A stretch of DNA of 16,092 bases from UBA4719 sp035654835 (GTDB lineage: Bacteria; Actinomycetota; Actinomycetes; Actinomycetales; Dermatophilaceae): positions 1 to 16,092 of the forward strand of contig DASRVZ010000113.1 in assembly GCA_035654835.1 (NCBI GenBank). The letters are read 5' to 3'. Below, piece by piece: positions 14,172 to 16,092 of this stretch. The notes below the pieces were generated by a model. That model was not told where the DNA came from and made no database searches. It was given only the letters and a program-made list of their open reading frames with translations. The position numbers were made by a program, and so were the translations under genes. How positions within the stretch are numbered: the first letter of the stretch is position 1; each line of letters begins with the position of its first letter.

Positions 14172-15896
14172 GTGAATCCGTCGACGGCTTTGGCCACGGT
14201 TGTGGTGGATGAGCTGGTGCGCCATGGAGTCCGCGAGGCCGTCCTGTGTCCAGGCTCCCGCTCTGCCCCGTTCGCTTACGCACTGCAGGACGCCGACCGG
14301 GCAGGCCGTCTGCGCCTGCACGTCCGTGTGGACGAGCGCTCCGCGGCGTTCCTGGCTCTGGGTCTGGCCAAGCTCACGCGCCGCCCTGTGCCGGTGTTCA
14401 CGACATCAGGCACTGCGGTCGCCAACCTCCACCCTGCTGTCCTTGAGGCCAGCCACGCTGCCGTGCCACTTATCGTCGTCAGCTCAGACCGCCCCCCAGA
14501 GCTGCAGGGGACCGGGGCGAGCCAGACGACTGACCAGAGCGGCCTTTTCGGCACTGCCGTCCGCATGTTCCACCAGTTTGGTGCGCCAGAGAACCGCGAC
14601 GGCCAGAATGCCGTGTGGCGCTCCGTCGTGGGCCGGCTCTGTGTGGCAGCGACAGGGACGGGCAGGTTGGACGCCGGGCCGGTGCATCTCAACGTGCCGC
14701 TGCGTGAGCCGTTGGTTCCCGATGTGCTGGTGCCCGATGTGGCTCCCGTGGCCGGATGGCCTGAAAGCCTCGATGGCCGTGACGAAGGCGCCCCGTGGGT
14801 CAGAGTGCAACCGTTGCGTGGGCAGGGCGAACCCTTCGCGCTTGTTCCCAAAACCCTTGTGCTGCTTGGTGATCTGCCTGACCCGTGCATGGCCGTCCAG
14901 GTGATGGAGCTGGTTGCGGCTGCGGGGTGGCCTGTCATCGCTGAGCCGTTCGGTGCCCATGACCGCAGCGCCCAGGTTCCTCATGGCCCGCTGCTGCTCA
15001 CCGCCGGTGAGTGGCTGTCGCGGCATCTGCCTGAGCGGGTGCTCGTCGTGGGGCGGATCACGCTCTCCCGCGCAGTGGGCGCGCTGTTGCGAAACCCCGC
15101 CGTAGCTGTTGAGATCGTTGCGGCGCGGTCGAGCTGGCCCGATCCCTCGCATGTTGCGTCGATCATCCATCCGTTCGAGGCGTTGGGTGCATCCGTCATC
15201 AAGGGCAGACAGGTCGATGAGCAGTGGGCGCGGGACTGGTTGGACGCTGGCGAGCTGGTCGCCAAAGCAGCCGAGGCGGTTATCGCCCAGTCGTGGCCGA
15301 GCGGGCTTGCCATTGCGGCCGCGGTCCTTGCCGAGCTGCCCCCGGATGCAACGCTCTTCGTCGGATCATCCAACTCGGTCCGCGACGTCGACCTGGCGTT
15401 GTCTCCGTCGCTGAGAAGCGCACCGCTCACCATCGTGGCCAGCCGCGGACTGGCTGGCATCGACGGCTGTGTGTCGACCGCCATCGGCATCGCGCTCGCG
15501 CAGCCCGGGCGACCGGCATACGCGCTCATGGGCGACCTGACTTTCCTCCACGACAGCAACGGCTTGCTCATTGGTCCACGCGAGCCGCAACCCAGCTTGA
15601 CCATCGTCGTCACCAACGACGACGGAGGTGGCATCTTCACCCTGCTGGAGCCCGGGGAGCCAAACAGGGCAACAGATTTCGAGCGTGTGTTCGGCACACC
15701 GACGGGTGTCTCGATCGTTGACACCTGTCGTGCTCATGGCGTCGAACACGTTCTGGCCTCCAGTGCGACCGACCTCAGCGCCGTCGTCGGACAGCGCCCC
15801 GACGGACTCCGCGTCGTTGAGGTGCGGGTCGACCGCTCGGTGCACCGCGACCTTCACGCCAACCTGAGGGCCGCCACGGCGAACGCTTTGCGCTAG
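14172..15896 (+). CDS. menD: SEPHCHC synthase (menaquinone biosynthesis)
   Basis: MenD is a thiamine-diphosphate enzyme that adds succinyl-semialdehyde from 2-oxoglutarate to isochorismate, an early step of menaquinone synthesis. The 574-residue product begins with VVVDELVRHGVREAVLCPGS (10-29). Glu55 in VRVDERSAAF is the expected ThDP-activating glutamate. TTSGTAVANLHPAV (77-90), SSDRPPEL (104-111), SRGLAGIDGCVSTAIG (424-439), the ThDP/Mg motif GDLTFLHDSNG (454-464) and TNDDGGGIF (481-489) follow. The GTG at 14172 gives the usual short N-terminus; the frame is open further back, but that overlaps rbsK. The gene is the last of the + strand run, and no other men gene is visible in the window. 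Confidence 0.96.
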   Translation: MNPSTALATVVVDELVRHGVREAVLCPGSRSAPFAYALQDADRAGRLRLHVRVDERSAAFLALGLAKLTRRPVPVFTTSGTAVANLHPAVLEASHAAVPLIVVSSDRPPELQGTGASQTTDQSGLFGTAVRMFHQFGAPENRDGQNAVWRSVVGRLCVAATGTGRLDAGPVHLNVPLREPLVPDVLVPDVAPVAGWPESLDGRDEGAPWVRVQPLRGQGEPFALVPKTLVLLGDLPDPCMAVQVMELVAAAGWPVIAEPFGAHDRSAQVPHGPLLLTAGEWLSRHLPERVLVVGRITLSRAVGALLRNPAVAVEIVAARSSWPDPSHVASIIHPFEALGASVIKGRQVDEQWARDWLDAGELVAKAAEAVIAQSWPSGLAIAAAVLAELPPDATLFVGSSNSVRDVDLALSPSLRSAPLTIVASRGLAGIDGCVSTAIGIALAQPGRPAYALMGDLTFLHDSNGLLIGPREPQPSLTIVVTNDDGGGIFTLLEPGEPNRATDFERVFGTPTGVSIVDTCRAHGVEHVLASSATDLSAVVGQRPDGLRVVEVRVDRSVHRDLHANLRAATANALR

Positions 15897-15932
15897 CCAC
15901 CAGTCGGTCAAGACGGTCAGAACGGTGGTGGC
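15896..15932. terminator. Possible weak convergent terminator with 9-nt imperfect repeats
   Basis: GCCACCA (15896-15902) and TGGTGGC (15926-15932) are 7-bp inverted arms around a 23-nt loop, spanning the end of menD and the stop of the opposing fragment. Within the loop CGGTCAAGA (15905-15913) and CGGTCAGAA (15914-15922) are imperfect direct repeats, and CGGT recurs at 15923. The long loop makes termination only a weak possibility. Confidence 0.25.
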
Positions 15933-16092
15933 GGGTAGTCGTCGATGGTGGCAGCGGTCGCGGTGGGGTGTTGGCTCTGGTTGGGTCGTGGTGTGCCCTC
16001 GTCGCGCTGGGTTGGCCAATGGTGTTGTGGTCGTTGTGGGGTGGCGGGCGCGAGGGCTTGGGCCCATGCGATTTCGTCGAAGATGTTGAGGT
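15917..16092 (-). CDS. C-terminal fragment of an unidentified protein, cut by window edge
   Basis: On the minus strand a frame enters from the right edge and runs 58 codons to a TGA at 15919-15917. It reads LNIFDEIAWAQALAPATPQ, then a hydrophilic tail rich in Pro, Gln, His and Thr, and ends DDYPPPPF. The coding strand is strongly C/A-rich, unlike the rest of the window. Tails of this composition ending in PPPF or PPF are, from memory, common on actinobacterial DUF222/HNH-endonuclease (13E12-type) proteins, so that family is a guess. The neighbouring minus frame also stays open into menD but lacks a sensible end. The gene is convergent with menD, 20 nt from its stop. Confidence 0.4.
   Translation of the reverse strand, partial: LNIFDEIAWAQALAPATPQRPQHHWPTQRDEGTPRPNQSQHPTATAATIDDYPPPPF

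Noticed and set aside
15366..16067. 233-codon minus ORF overlapping menD
   Set aside because: Most of it is antisense to conserved MenD motifs. Another minus frame ends sensibly at 15917 and better explains the right edge.

Overview
The window is high-GC DNA with actinobacterial gene content and order: coaA divergent from glmS, then acpS, nnr, alr, an alpha/beta hydrolase, tsaE, tsaB, rimI and tsaD in tight succession. Several start codons are GTG, long chance ORFs lie opposite real genes, and some genes show leaderless-type starts. All of this fits an actinomycete. A relative of the Intrasporangiaceae/Dermatophilaceae is my guess, but genus cannot be fixed from the sequence alone. I see no tRNA, rRNA, CRISPR array or complete mobile element.

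Layout. Positions 1-90 are a structured leader. 91-846 (+) encodes a membrane-anchored or secreted lytic-transglycosylase-like cell-wall protein. Convergent to it are fumC (934-2358, -) and, upstream of fumC on the same strand, coaA (2410-3375, -). A strong inverted repeat overlaps the coaA stop codon. From 3433 to 15896 everything is on the + strand, in a nearly gap-free run of twelve genes: glmS, acpS, nnr, alr, an uncharacterised alpha/beta hydrolase, tsaE, tsaB, rimI, tsaD, a nucleoside hydrolase, a ribokinase and menD. Six of the junctions are overlaps of 1-11 nt, which suggests translational coupling. At the right edge a C-terminal coding fragment of unknown identity enters on the - strand (15917-16092), with a strongly C/A-rich coding strand.

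Function. The run mixes core-metabolism blocks. One is cell-wall precursor supply (GlmS for glucosamine-6-phosphate, Alr for D-alanine). A second covers cofactors and their repair (CoaA and AcpS for CoA and phosphopantetheine, Nnr for damaged NAD(P)H, MenD for menaquinone). A third is tRNA t6A37 synthesis (TsaE, TsaB, TsaD, with the acetyltransferase RimI between the last two). A fourth is nucleoside and ribose salvage (nucleoside hydrolase plus ribokinase).

This is mostly ordinary housekeeping DNA and no clearly new system is present. The points most worth following up are: a possible Shine-Dalgarno mimic switch in the leader of the first gene; the uncharacterised hydrolase, with its N-terminal membrane segment and basic tail; a nucleoside hydrolase lacking the usual C-terminal histidine; the hairpin over the coaA stop; repeated -10-like hexamers set 6-7 nt before start codons that lack a Shine-Dalgarno; and the compositionally odd fragment at the right edge.
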